From Welwitschia mirabilis (taxonomy: Eukaryota > Gnetophyta > Gnetopsida > Welwitschiales): a DNA stretch of 28,064 bases. Shown piece after piece: positions 11,331 through 21,720 of this stretch. Within the stretch, counting starts at the first letter, position 1. Each line of letters begins with the position of its first letter. Location: the NCBI GenBank assembly GCA_051453625.1, contig JBOZIK010000001.1, forward strand, positions 12,900,425 to 12,928,488, in the 5' to 3' direction. The notes beneath the pieces were generated by a model. That model was not told where the DNA came from, searched no databases, and saw only the letters and a list, made by a program, of their open reading frames with translations. Made by a program: the position numbers and the translations under genes.

Positions 11331-12601
11331 AATTATGGAGAGTCAATGGGATGATCATGGAAACACATAATTCTTAGCATATTTGAAGGAATTTCAGGTA
11401 TGTTCTAGTACTTATTATGTTGGAGGAATATTAATGATAAAGAAGGCTAATTTTCTTTAGCTAGAAAGCCATGAAAGAGTGTTGTTTCCACTATTTTTCC
11501 TATAACATATAGGATGACAACATTGTATTAGCACATTGCAATAGCAGCATGGACTAGAACTTGGAACCAATAAATCCCCTCTTCTGAGGAGGTGTTATTC
11601 CCAGTGTCATCCCCACAACATGAGGGATAAAAATACATCTAGAGCTAACTACAAAGCTAATTGTAGAGTTGGAAGCTAATGATTTATTTATTATTATGGG
11701 GCATCATTCCTAGTGTTGTCCTTAAAATAGTCAAGATAACAACTATTTTGTATAAGTGGGATTGAATTATCTTGTAATGAGGTTATGCACTGCACTTGGA
11801 CTATTATGATTTCTTCTCTGACTTGCGGGGTTATGGTTCTAGAACTCTTAATGTAAAACTATAAATACCTCCCTTGTACTCAATTCTAATTCATCTTTTG
11901 TACTTGATGCTCTTGTGATGAAACATTAAAGGATAAGAGGTCCATCTAATAGCTACAGAGAGACATTACCCTTGATGTCGAGCTAAGTATCCTCCATTGA
12001 GGAGCTACTACTTTGTTGTTAGTGGATGTAAAAGTTTCATGATCAATTCAGATACTCTTTTCACTAAAGTTGTATTTATGTCCCTTATGGTTTAAGTTGG
12101 TTATAGTTTAGTGATAATTCTATAATTTATTTAGATCATAAGAGCAAGCTTTGTTAAGGCTGATTCTGTTAATTTAGATTTGCATTATTCTTTCTTTTCA
12201 ATTTCATATAGCATTTTATATTTTATTTGAAATATCTCATTATTTACATTAATTAGGAATAAGTAAAAAACTCTTCTTAATTAAATTAAATTATAGAGAT
12301 CTAGTTCTTTTAAAAGAAGAATTAGGATCCAAATCAAATCCATTTCATTTCCATTCTCATCCATTGCATTCTATCTTCTTTTATCATTGAATTATATTTT
12401 ACATCATTATTTACTTTTATTTATTTAAAGATAAAATATTGAATATACTTTTGGAAATCAATTCTCTAACTTTAAGCCTAATGCGTTCATTGGAATTATG
12501 ACATTTACGTTGACTTCTATTTATACTAGTGTGTGTATCTTTCTGCAAGTATTATGATTTATAGATTTTGCTTAAAGACTTAAAGATTACATAAATTTAC
12601 A
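11320..12601 (+). repeat. 5' LTR of the Athila/Tat-like element
   Basis: It is homologous to 20.1-21.7 kb in collinear blocks: a TAATGATAAAGAAGGCTAA-like block (near 11433), the ATAAATACCTCC promoter (11861), a stretch GTCGAGCTAAGTATCCTCC followed by ATTGAGGAGCT (near 11978), CCTTATGGTTTA, and the GACATTTACG to TATACTAGT block near 12510. It ends TTTACA at 12601. The primer site follows 11 bases later, which sets it as the 5' LTR. The start is approximate and lies where copy A integrase fades. Confidence 0.6.
11859..11869 (+). promoter_or_regulatory. TATA box of the 5' LTR
   Basis: CTATAAATACC lies about 740 bases before the LTR end. The same motif, ATAAATACCTCC, is kept at 21000 in the other LTR, although much around it has changed, which supports a promoter. 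It would start transcription of the element at roughly 11890. Confidence 0.55.
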
Positions 12602-12612
12602 CTGTAAAATTT

Positions 12613-12630
12613 TGGCATCATTGCTGAGGA
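12613..12630 (+). promoter_or_regulatory. Decayed primer binding site, tRNA-Asp type
   Basis: TGGCATCATTGCTGAGGA aligns over all 18 bases with TGGCGCCGTTGCCGGGGA, the complement of the plant tRNA-Asp 3' end used by Athila-type elements. The five differences are all C-to-T or G-to-A. The site lies 11 bases after the LTR CA end. It would prime first-strand synthesis in an active element. Confidence 0.75.
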
Positions 12631-13183
12631 AGGCCACAAGGAGCTAGAGGATTGTCACTATCTAAATAAGTACCTTAAATTTTAATTTAGTTTAATTTAT
12701 TTACTTGAAATAGTATTATATTTTTCTTTTTAGTTTAGTAAGTTTATTTTTATAATTTTTTTAATTTTTTGTAGTTTTAGTACTATCATCTCCTTTGTCA
12801 CCCTCGCAACACTAAGGATGATATTTCATATTTTTAGATTTTTTTACAAGTTTTTTTAATTTAGGTTTTATGTTTCTGGTTTTCATAACATAATAATATG
12901 TTATTTTTACTGTTGTCCCCATGACACCTAGGATGACAGTGGCCCTTTTTTTCTTGCATTTTATTTTTCTTTTTTGTAATTTTTCTTTTTATCTATAGTC
13001 ATTCTGTTAGTTATTCTTACAGTTAAAACAACAATCAATACACATCTTTTAAGTATTAAGAATCAATAATTTTAACAAAACAATGAAACATTAAAGAGAA
13101 AAAAACTTGATCTTTACTATGTACTTATCTTCCTTACCATATTAAAATAAAATTCTCTTCTTTCATTCCTCTCAATTGCTTTA
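12631..13183 (+). other. T-rich untranslated leader of the Athila/Tat-like element
   Basis: Long runs of T and TTTA follow the primer site with no coding signal. Athila/Tat elements usually have such a leader before gag. Two imperfect hairpin motifs lie here, with arms at 12784-12793/12816-12823 and 12910-12918/12931-12939. Confidence 0.5.
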
Positions 13184-13507
13184 ATGAATAGTAATAGAAG
13201 AACCATTGGGAAAATTATTATTGAAATAAGAAGAAACTTGAAAAACTCTAAGGGGAATAGTAAGAAAACACTTCAAGCTTTTTTACAAAAAATAGGAGAA
13301 ACATTAAAGATTGAAAGATTTATAGTGACAAAACACTTTAAGAGGTTTTTAAAAGAGGGAGAACAACACAAAATGATATTGAAAGTAGGAATTAGGCTCC
13401 TTTCTCTTTTTAACCTTCTTATTATTTTCCTTCTTCTTTTCAAACCTCATATAGAAATGACAATAAAGATTCTCCACATTTTAGGGGTTTCACCTCATTT
13501 ATATAAG
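13184..13507 (+). pseudogene. Possible gag N-terminal remnant, doubtful
   Basis: An open frame starts with Met at 13184 and runs to the gap at 13508. The first 65 or so residues are rich in Lys, Arg and Asn; the next 35 are hydrophobic. Its place after the leader is where gag should start, but I recognise no gag motif or zinc knuckle. It may be a chance open frame. The continuation through the N run is not real evidence. Confidence 0.2.
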
Positions 13508-13607
13508 NNNNNNNNNNNNNNNNNNNNNNNNNNNNNNNNNNNNNNNNNNNNNNNNNNNNNNNNNNNNNNNNNNNNNNNNNNNNNNNNNNNNNNNNNNNNN
13601 NNNNNNN
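13508..13607. other. Gap of 100 N
   Basis: The left side is leader or gag-like sequence and the right side is already the RNase H/integrase linker. If one element is present, gag, protease, reverse transcriptase and most of RNase H are missing here, either deleted or in the unsequenced gap. No flank duplication is visible. Confidence 0.9.
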
Positions 13608-13963
13608 TTCTTCTCTAGATGATTTTATGATTAATGATTCTTTTCCAGATGAATAACTTTTTGTCATATATTCTACTCATCATCCTCCTTGGTATGTTAA
13701 CATAGTTAATTATCCTATTATTATGAAAACATCATAACATTAGAGTCATAATCAGAGAAAATATTTTTTCTATAGAATAGGTGATTATGAATGGATAGAG
13801 TTACATCTTTACTATAGGTGCAAATATCAAATCATGAGAAAATATGTGTTTGAATGGAAAAAGGTATACATCCTTTATCTTTGCTATGGTGGTTTTTATA
13901 GAGGTTATCTTAGTGGATAGAAAATAGCAATGAAAATTTTTCACTTTGATTTTTATTGGCCTA

Positions 13964-14013
13964 ATCTTTTTTAGGACTCTTTTGATTTTTCCAGAATGTG
14001 TAATGTTTGTCAA
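13964..14013 (+). repeat. Direct repeat of 50 bp, left copy (partner 14114-14163)
   Basis: It matches 14114-14163 with two differences at an offset of 150. The copies touch the two sides of the 100-N gap 14014-14113. The repeated piece codes for part of the integrase zinc-binding region (DSF.FSR.CNVCQ). Copy A has this segment once, so the second copy is almost certainly an assembly duplicate. Confidence 0.9.
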
Positions 14014-14113
14014 NNNNNNNNNNNNNNNNNNNNNNNNNNNNNNNNNNNNNNNNNNNNNNNNNNNNNNNNNNNNNNNNNNNNNNNNNNNNNNNNNNNNNNN
14101 NNNNNNNNNNNNN

Positions 14114-14163
14114 ATCTTTTTTAGGACTCTTTTAATTTTTCCAGAAGGTGTAATGTTTGTCAA
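14114..14163 (+). repeat. Direct repeat of 50 bp, right copy (partner 13964-14013)
   Basis: It starts at the first base after the gap and runs without a break into the rest of copy B. It has CCAGAAGGTG where the left copy has CCAGAATGTG. Confidence 0.9.
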
Positions 14164-15170
14164 TGTTATGGTAGCCTTATTCATTTTCATGATATTCCTC
14201 TTAAACCTATTCTTGCATGTGAACGTTTTGTTTATTAATGAATTGATTTTATAGACCCTATTAAACCACATTCTAACGATAAGAATTACATTTTAGTTAT
14301 TTTTTTAATGTTAACAAATGGATTGAAGCTATTCATGCTTTTACAAATGATGCTTGAACTATTTATAATTTTATTAGAACTTATATTTTTTTACCATTTT
14401 GGTATTCATAAAATTATCATTAGTTTTCAAGGAACTCATGTTATTCATCATCTTTGTAGGATATTTCTTTTATTCATTAGAATTGTTCATAGAGTAAATT
14501 GTGCTTATCATACTCAAACCAATGGTCAAGCTAAAAATGCAAATAGAGAAAAAAAGAAAATTCTTCAAAACATGTCTCTGTTAAGAATAGATCTTGGGCT
14601 TCTAATATTAACAATGTTCTTTGGATTTATCACATTACTTAATGTAATTCTCATAGGTTTTTCACCTTATGAACTTGTGTATGAAAACGTTTATATTTTA
14701 TTAGTTGATGTGTGTTATAACTCTTATCATTCTTTCCATCAACTTAATCTTGTAGACCTTCATAAAAATCTTTAAAATATATTATTCCAACTTAATCATT
14801 TAGATAAGAAACATACTCATTTTATAAATCATTAACTTATTCACAAATCCTAAGCTAAGTTCAAATATGATAAAAAGTTACTCGATAAAAAGCTTTAACC
14901 TAGCCAATGTGTTCTTCTATATGATAGTAGAGTACATATTTTATTTAATAATTTCACCTCTAAATGATTAGATCCTTATCTTATAGAGAAAGTACAATCT
15001 AGTGGCTCTATTAAAATTTTTGACTTAGACACTAAGGATATTTAGAAAGTTAATAGACAAAGGTTAAAAATATATAAAAAACTTTTTAACATAATCTTAA
15101 ACATGATAAAAGTAATTGTTTTAGAGGTTTTCCTTGATTGGGAAAGCTTCCACCCTACCATTGTTTGAAT

Positions 15171-15492
15171 TCTCTCTTAGCCTATTTCTTTTGTGGATGT
15201 TATGATGTCATTTGATCACCTCTAAAAGATGACTTATGTGTTTGATTTATAAAGTTTCCATGACTAGTATTCACACTTGGGCATTTTTATAGTGATAAGA
15301 TTGGATTCATTCAATCTTAAGACGTTCACATGTCTATAAACGTCACTTTGAAGGAGGATGCCTTAGTTATCATGATTTTTTTTAATGATGTGAGGTACTT
15401 AGTTATTTAGGTGTATTATTTTTTTCTTTTATTTTATTTATTTATCTTAATCTTTTTAAGTGTGTAATCATGTGAGAATTGTTTGTGAAAAT
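15171..15492 (+). other. 3' non-coding flank of pol copy B, shared with copy C
   Basis: There is no coding signal after the pol stop region. The sequence is nevertheless homologous to 16330-16640 after copy C, for example GACTAGTATTCACACTTGGG near 15264 and GACTAGTATTCATACTTGGG near 16419. Both copies therefore extend past the protein end into the same spacer. Confidence 0.6.
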
Positions 15493-15510
15493 TATATATA
15501 TATATATATA
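15493..15510. repeat. (TA)n microsatellite at a gap edge
   Basis: Nine TA units run up to the 100-N gap 15511-15610. Simple repeats often stop short-read contigs, so the true length is unknown. Confidence 0.85.
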
Positions 15511-15610
15511 NNNNNNNNNNNNNNNNNNNNNNNNNNNNNNNNNNNNNNNNNNNNNNNNNNNNNNNNNNNNNNNNNNNNNNNNNNNNNNNNNNNNNNNNNN
15601 NNNNNNNNNN

Positions 15611-16330
15611 ATGTTTTAGTTTTTCTAGAATTATTTTTAGTGATCAAGAAACTTATTTTATATATCATCTTTTTAAGAGACTTCTTTTATCCATTAGAAT
15701 TAAACATAGAATAGCTTATTCTTATCATCCACAATTTAATGGTCAAGTAGAAAATGCAAATAGAGAAATAAAGAAAATGTTTCCAAACCTTATCTCTATT
15801 AATAATAAATCTTGGACTTAAGCTTAATGATGTTCTTTTGGCTTCCTGTACTACTTGGCATAATTCTCTTATTTTTTCACCTTATGAACTTGTGTATGAA
15901 AAAGTTTGTATTTTATTAGTTGATGTGTGTTAAAACTCTTATCATTCTTTTCATCAACGTAATCTTGTATACTTTTATAAAAATCTTAAAAATAGATTAT
16001 ACCAACTTAAGCACTTAGATGAAAAATGTACATGTGTCATTTATAAAAAGTTTAAACCTGGACAACTTGTTCTTTTATACAATAGTAGAGTGCATTTTTT
16101 ACATAACAAGTTTATCTCTAAATGATTAGGTCCTTATCTTATAGGAAAAGTATATTTCAATGGCTTTATTGAGATTTGCAACTTAAACACTAGGGAGATT
16201 TAGAAAGTTAATGGACAAAGGTTGAAAATATATGAAAAATATTTTAATGCAACCTTGAACATTATAGAAGTAACTTTCTTGAAGGTTCTCTTTGATGAGG
16301 AGGACTTTCTCCCTACCATTGTCTAAATTC
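15611..16330 (+). pseudogene. Ty3/gypsy integrase remnant (copy C)
   Basis: It opens inside the integrase core with IIFSDQETYF (15630-15659; family IISDQGTHF), then SYHPQFNGQVENANREIK near 15719, FSPYELVYEK near 15877, PGQLVLLYNSRVHFLHNKF near 16056, and the C-terminal KVNGQRLKIYEKYF at 16204-16245. It is better preserved than copy B in these motifs, yet has several stops. It is about 80% like copy B by eye, too different for a haplotype duplicate. It lacks about 90 bases present in B near 14840-14920. The part before 15611 is missing in the 100-N gap. Confidence 0.8.
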
Positions 16331-18359
16331 TCTCTTAGTCAATTCTTTTGGTGGATGTGATGATGTTACTTAATCATCTTTAACTTAACTTATGTATTTG
16401 CTTTATGAAGTTTATATGACTAGTATTCATACTTGGGTATTTTATAGTGATAATATTAGATTCATCCAATATTAAAACATTCACACGTTTATGAACTTTA
16501 TTTTGAAGTGAGATGTCTTAGTTATAGTTTTTTTTTTTTTATAATGGTATAAGACCTTTGATTATTTAGACATGTTCTTTTCTATCTTTTATCTCACTTC
16601 TTTACATTTGTTTTTTTAACTATGTGGTCATGTGCAAATTACCTAGGGAAAAAAAGAAATATAATAACAATCATGATCTATTATATCTATGCTAAAATAC
16701 ATGGTTACCATGATGTCCTATTACACCAGATTAATTTTTTCCAAAAGGAACCTTTGGTAGTGTTGGTAGTAGTGAAAACTCCACTGGGAGTTGATAAGCC
16801 ATGCTTAACAGGTCCTTACTTCTCTGACTATGGTTGCACTCCTCTCATCATGGAAAGTAGTAATAAGACTTTAAGAATATAGGATTAGTAACGTTCCTAG
16901 TATTTTTAGAGGTAGTCCTTATTTTTTAAACTCCTAGTGTTCCCATATGATCATTTCACTTTTAAGGGTTTAACTGTATTCTAAAGTATGAGCAAGTAAG
17001 TTAATTTATGAGCAACTTTTGATTTTATCATTTATTGTTTTAAGAACTTAATCTTTAGTATCATCATAATCACTATCTTTTCAAGTGAACTTTAAGGAGT
17101 CAATATGTCTTATCATGCATCTTTACTTAGGTATCTTTATGATGTCTTCTAAGAGGATTTGCTAGGTTAGAATTTAGGGTAAGTATGTTGTTTGGTTTTT
17201 ATTTTCTAAGTTGTCTATTTTCATTCTATTTTTCTTTCATTATTTGGTTTCTAATTTCAAAGTTACTTCCATACTTTCTTATTATCATTTTTAAGACCTT
17301 ATCATTCACTAGTTTTCTTGTTATTATTTTTATTTTTACTAGTGTTATTTTATCAACAAAAATTGGTTTTACTTTAGTATTTTAACTAAATGATATTCTC
17401 TTTTGATTATATGATACTCTCTATGATTTTTTATGAGGTTTCTTTGAGTCTTTTGGAGCTCTACATATTTTTATGATTATTTTTTAGTTTAGCCACATTT
17501 GTTTAGTTTTCGTTTTAGGATTCATCCTACTTAGTGCACTAGATCCTTATTCATCATGATTCTTCACCATTCCCTATCTTTCAATTTTTCTGATAAATTT
17601 AATACCTTCATACTGATATTTAAGCCTAACTTATTCAATTAATGTCTTTATTTTTTCTAAAATTTTTCAAAATTCAGTCATCCATTATGTCATCTAGTTA
17701 ATAAAATAGATGATAGATGAATTTTTTTTTTAATAGTCATCCTAAGGCTATCATCCAGACAACACCATTGTATGACATGATCATACACCATTTTTCTTCA
17801 TTCTTGCATTGTTTTCATTTGTTCTTTTGAGAGACGATCATTACACTAGGGTTCACTGATTTTTTGAATCTTTCGCTCATAATTTTAACATTCTAAATTA
17901 CATGATTTAAGTGAAATTATTAAAGTGAGGTATGTTTTTCTCTCCCTCATTATTTTTTATTTTTTTCTATATTTTTTATCCTTTTAGTGTATAGTTTTTA
18001 TGTATATTGATCCATTTTTTTTACTCTCTGATTTGGTACATATAGATCTAATTTTTGTTGAGTATTTTATAAGATACCTAAATTTTTACATTTTATAAGG
18101 TAAAATTAAATTGTATCTTTAAATCTCATTTTGTGGTCCTTATAGGTAAATTGATTAGTATGATGAGCTCTACATTCTACTAGATTAGATTTTTTATTTG
18201 AGCACTTTTATTTTTAACCTTCCATGGCACTTACTTATTTTTCACTTTTTATTTTTCTCATGTTTTGCACTTTTTATTTGCGCTTTATGGGATTATTTAG
18301 AACTTTTACTAGATACATTTTAGTGATTTTCACTTGATCTTACATGATGCGCTTTATGT
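16331..18359 (+). other. T-rich spacer between integrase and the extra reading frame
   Basis: The start matches the flank of copy B. The rest is T-rich on the plus strand with no supported gene. A 66-codon frame at 17185-17385 is a run of Phe, Leu, Ile and Ser expected from T-rich DNA. An 86-codon frame at 16622-16882 has no motif that I know. Such a spacer is usual between pol and the 3' LTR of Athila/Tat elements. Confidence 0.5.
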
Positions 18360-18375
18360 TTACAACTGATTAGGC

Positions 18376-19623
18376 CATGTACATAATGAGGTAGATAAGC
18401 TGAGGTATAGGTTGAGGCATTAGAGTAGGAGGGGAGTTCCTTAGTACCATCTAAGATTGAATGTGTAAAGCTAGTTCATCCTTTACCTTGTTAGGCTTAA
18501 TTCCATTTCATTCAAACAACCTCTATCTAAGTTGAGAGATACTTTGATGATTTTATGACTTGGATTAAGCCAAAGGTTGATCATAGATTAATAGATCTTC
18601 TACTCAAGTGGATTTTGGATGCACATGAAGCTTATTATGCCTCAGAGACTATAGAGTTCTATAACATATGCACATTGAGAGATGATTTGACACTCATGAC
18701 TACTTAGTTGACATGATTATAGTTACTATCTACAACCATGAGATATGTATTCTCTTGAGTCACATTGCTACTATTACTAACTTAGGTGGCATCAGGAGTA
18801 CATACATTTACTCAGTTGATAGTATAGAGAAGCACCATGCTTATGGTATAGCATTAGATATTCTAGCTAACGTTACTAGTGATATGTGGGGTGGGGAGTT
18901 TTGGTGATACATCTATTACCTACCTATTAGATTCTTCATAAAGGGTTAATTCACAACATCAACCCATTATTACATGATAATCATGCCATGGTATCCCATC
19001 TTCAGATGCTAGCAGTGTTCAGATAGGAAGAGCAGATGGACTTATTGACTTTTATTTGGAGGAGATTTAAGACCATGATTAAGGCTTAATAGTTATGGAC
19101 CTTGGGATATCCATGATTCCTATCAACTATGTTCAAATTCTTTGGTATACCTAAGCCTGTGGATGAGTAGATATTCACATATCTATAGGTATCATCTTAC
19201 TATTTACAGGATATGGACATCCATATTTTAAGAGAAGTAAATAGATCTTAGGCACAAAGACTTATGATTAGGATTACCATTGAGCAAATATAGGTACTCT
19301 TGATAAACATAGCATAGGGCCTTAGAGAGTTTATGGACTAAGGCTTTACTGAGCTATAGTAGAGGATATGTACAATTGAGAGGAGAGTTTAGCACACTAA
19401 GTAGTAGCTGATAGATGTACATCATTATATATTATGCATTAAGCACGGTGTCATAGTTGACATCCTAGAGGTAGTCAGAGTATAGGTAGATGAGATTACA
19501 CACTCCATTATGATAACCCTTGACTATCATTTGCTTGTAGATCTTGAGCATCTTCCATATTCTTCAGTTGCATCTAAGCCTATTGCACATCAGGAATTTA
19601 TTTAGGCACAACAAAGGGAGTGA
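18376..19623 (+). pseudogene. Decayed extra reading frame between pol and 3' LTR
   Basis: Three collinear segments look coding: about 18540-18700 (for example WIKPKVDHRLIDLLLKWIL), 18713-18907 (open, 64 codons, with ATITNLGGIR and EKHHAYGIALDI), and 18943-19623 in a third frame. The last segment has 17 internal stops, 14 of them TAG, and then ends in TGA. Reading these TAGs as former CAG (Gln) gives a polar, Gln-rich stretch with coiled-coil-like spacing near 19270-19400. Frame changes between segments indicate indels. Position and strand match the additional open frame of Athila/Tat elements, whose role is unknown. I do not recognise a specific domain, so the product stays unnamed. Confidence 0.5.
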
Positions 19624-20035
19624 TTTATTATGTTGTATTATGTAGCTTACCTCTATGAATTGTATTAAAAACTTATGATTTTATATAGACATCATTTTAT
19701 GAGTATTATTATTATGTTCATCTTTTATTTTTGAGATATTATTGCACAACATTTACATATTATTAAGACATTTTACTATGATGATTTTTTCTATTATAGA
19801 TGATTACTTTTCATGATGTGTTGTACATTTGAGTGGAGGGATATTAATATTATTATATTTTAATGTTTATATTTATGAAAAAAATTTATAGGCTTCTATT
19901 TTCCAAGAATATTTTTTGAGCTTGTTATCTCCTCCATCATCTAGATGATCACCAGGATGATAGTACAACCACTTACTCTGCATAGGTGAAACATTCAATT
20001 ATCTATTTTTGACATTTTTATGTTGCATTTTGATA

Positions 20036-20264
20036 TTTATGATATTATTTTTGAGTTTACTTTATTGTTCCCTAGTTAATTTCTTATTAGTCAATTTGGC
20101 TTATAATCATGGTTGTTCGTCTAGTTTTGTTAGGAACTCATAAGGCTAAGTAGGAAATCATGTAATGCTATTAAATTAGATGTATATAATAGGATAGGAT
20201 ATTTTGAGTAGTTTTACAGGACATTAAACAGGTTTATGCTGAGTTTTAATGATAATGAAGAGCT
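20036..20264 (+). repeat. Direct repeat of 229 bp, left copy (partner 20365-20593)
   Basis: It matches 20365-20593 at a constant offset of 329 with about 8 mismatches, mostly C/T or G/A. It ends at the 100-N gap 20265-20364. It covers the end of the spacer and the first part of the 3' LTR. Confidence 0.92.
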
Positions 20265-21720
20265 NNNNNNNNNNNNNNNNNNNNNNNNNNNNNNNNNNNN
20301 NNNNNNNNNNNNNNNNNNNNNNNNNNNNNNNNNNNNNNNNNNNNNNNNNNNNNNNNNNNNNNNNTTTATGATATTATTTCTGAGTTTACTTTATTGTTCC
20401 CTAGTTAATTTCTTATTAGTCAATTTGGCTCATAATCATGGTTGTTTGTCTAGTTTTGCTAGGAACTCATAAAGATAAGTAGGAAATCATGTAATGCTAT
20501 CAAATTAGATGTATATAATAGGATAGGATATTTTGAGTAGTTTTACAGGACATTAAACATGTTTATGCTGAGTTTTAATGATAATGAAGAGCTAAGGTAA
20601 ATATCATGAAAACATGTAATTTCAATTACATTTGGCAACATTTTAGGCAAATTATAATACTTCCTATCTAAAGTAGTAATCATGTAATAAAAGAGGCAGA
20701 TTTAATATAAGAAACATCTTTACAAAGTCCATCATATACCTTATTATCTGAATGCTGGTATAGATGATAGAAGAACTTATGCTGATTAGAACACTTACTA
20801 GACTAATTTGACAACTGATGATCTTGTATGATGTGGTATCATCTCCTATGATATTTGAATTACTAGAAGGACGACACCTAAATATAATGCTTTACTAAAC
20901 TTTAGCAAAGTTTTGCCATGTATTATGCACCTTCTTGCATGGTCATTAGGGCTTTACCACGTCTATTATTTTTTGTTGTTTTTAGAATCTTTGAGGGTAA
21001 TAAATACCTCCTTCATCCTCAACTCTAACTTTATCTTCTTTGACACTAAAAATTCTCATGATGGAAGATCAAAAGATAGGATATTCTCATGATAGGATAT
21101 TCATTATTTATTATTACAAAGAGATGTCTTCCTTGGTGTTGGGCTATGTATCCTTCATTGAGGTGCTTCTGGTTTATAACATGAATTTTAGTTTGAATTA
21201 ATTAAAACTCTATTTTTCTTTTTATATCTTTTGTTTTAAGAATATTCCTTATGGTTTAGCTTCATCCATGATAGAGATCATAAGGAAAACCTTTGTTAAT
21301 CTTGATATTATTAGGTTAGGTGCATTGCATTTCATTTTCTAGATTAACTTTACATTATTTTTATATTCTATTTGATGCATCTGATAGCTTAGATTAGTCT
21401 TGATCTGGTGATGGATTTCCTTAATTGATCTAGATTATACAATACTAATCTTCATGAAAAATTGATTTGGTGATCGAATAGATGTTGCATTTAGAATAGA
21501 TCCTCTCATTTACGTAGTGTATTCATTTGTATTCTTTACTTGGCATTGTTATTTTTTTCTACTTAGAAAGTACATAAGTAAAATCAACTCTCTTTCTTCT
21601 AGCTTGTGGATTTGACAGAATTACAACATTTGGATCCACTCTCATCTATATTAGTATATTATATTATGTAATATGTATTTTAGTGATTTTCAAGATTTTT
21701 TTGAGGATGTAACATTTGCA
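20128..21720 (+). repeat. 3' LTR of the Athila/Tat-like element
   Basis: It is homologous to the 5' LTR in collinear blocks: TAATGATAATGAAGAGCTAA (near 20576), ATAAATACCTCC (21000), the GTTGGGCTATGTATCC to TTCATTGAGGTGCTTC stretch near 21140, CCTTATGGTTTAG, and the CAACATTTGGAT to ATATTAGTAT block near 21630. It ends AACATTTGCA at 21720, matching TTTACA at the end of the 5' LTR. The start, TGTTAGGAAC at 20128 or its duplicate at 20457, is a guess. It includes the gap duplication, so its real length is about 329 bases less than the coordinates suggest. Confidence 0.55.
20365..20593 (+). repeat. Direct repeat of 229 bp, right copy (partner 20036-20264)
   Basis: It starts at the first base after the gap and runs into the rest of the 3' LTR. 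The mostly transition differences would fit two haplotypes with different degrees of cytosine decay, or two element copies. Confidence 0.92.

Larger units (their letters stand above)
13608..15170 (+). pseudogene. Ty3/gypsy pol remnant (copy B): RNase H/integrase linker and integrase
   Basis: It starts at the same point as 10594 in copy A (DDFMINDSFPDE) and is about 85% like it by eye. The integrase zinc region keeps CYGGFYRGYL near 13883 and RCNVCQCYG near 14146, so the CxxC pair lost in copy A survives here. The core shows YILV and NKWIEAIHAFTNDA-like pieces (14290-14350) and TNGQAKNANRE near 14518. The C-terminal part has FSPYELVYEN (14659), VLLYDSRVHILF (near 14921) and KVNRQRLKIYKKLF (near 15047). 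A 155-codon piece (14308-14775) is open but mixes frames. A 50-base duplication and a 100-N gap (14014-14113) interrupt it. The product would be integrase; this copy is inactive. Confidence 0.8.
11320..21720 (+). mobile_element. Old Athila/Tat-like Ty3/gypsy element, about 10 kb, decayed
   Basis: Two diverged LTRs in the same orientation (about 11320-12601 and about 20128-21720) enclose a tRNA-Asp-type primer site, a long T-rich leader, RNase H/integrase (copies B and C) and an extra reading frame before the 3' LTR. This plan and size match plant Athila/Tat elements, which carry an additional region after integrase. Removing the 329-base gap duplication, the two LTRs have similar lengths of about 1.27 kb. 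Both end in CA. I could not define the 5' ends to the base and found no convincing target-site duplication. Gag, protease and reverse transcriptase are not recognisable. An alternative is two or more merged fragments, because integrase is present twice. Confidence 0.5.

Noticed and set aside
17185-17385. Hydrophobic 66-codon frame, possible membrane protein
   Set aside because: A T-rich strand alone gives Phe/Leu/Ile/Ser runs. It lies in the spacer of the retroelement and has no other support.
20036-20593. Biological tandem repeat with a 329-base unit
   Set aside because: The copies touch the two sides of a 100-N gap, as do four other pairs in the window. An assembly cause explains all of them better.
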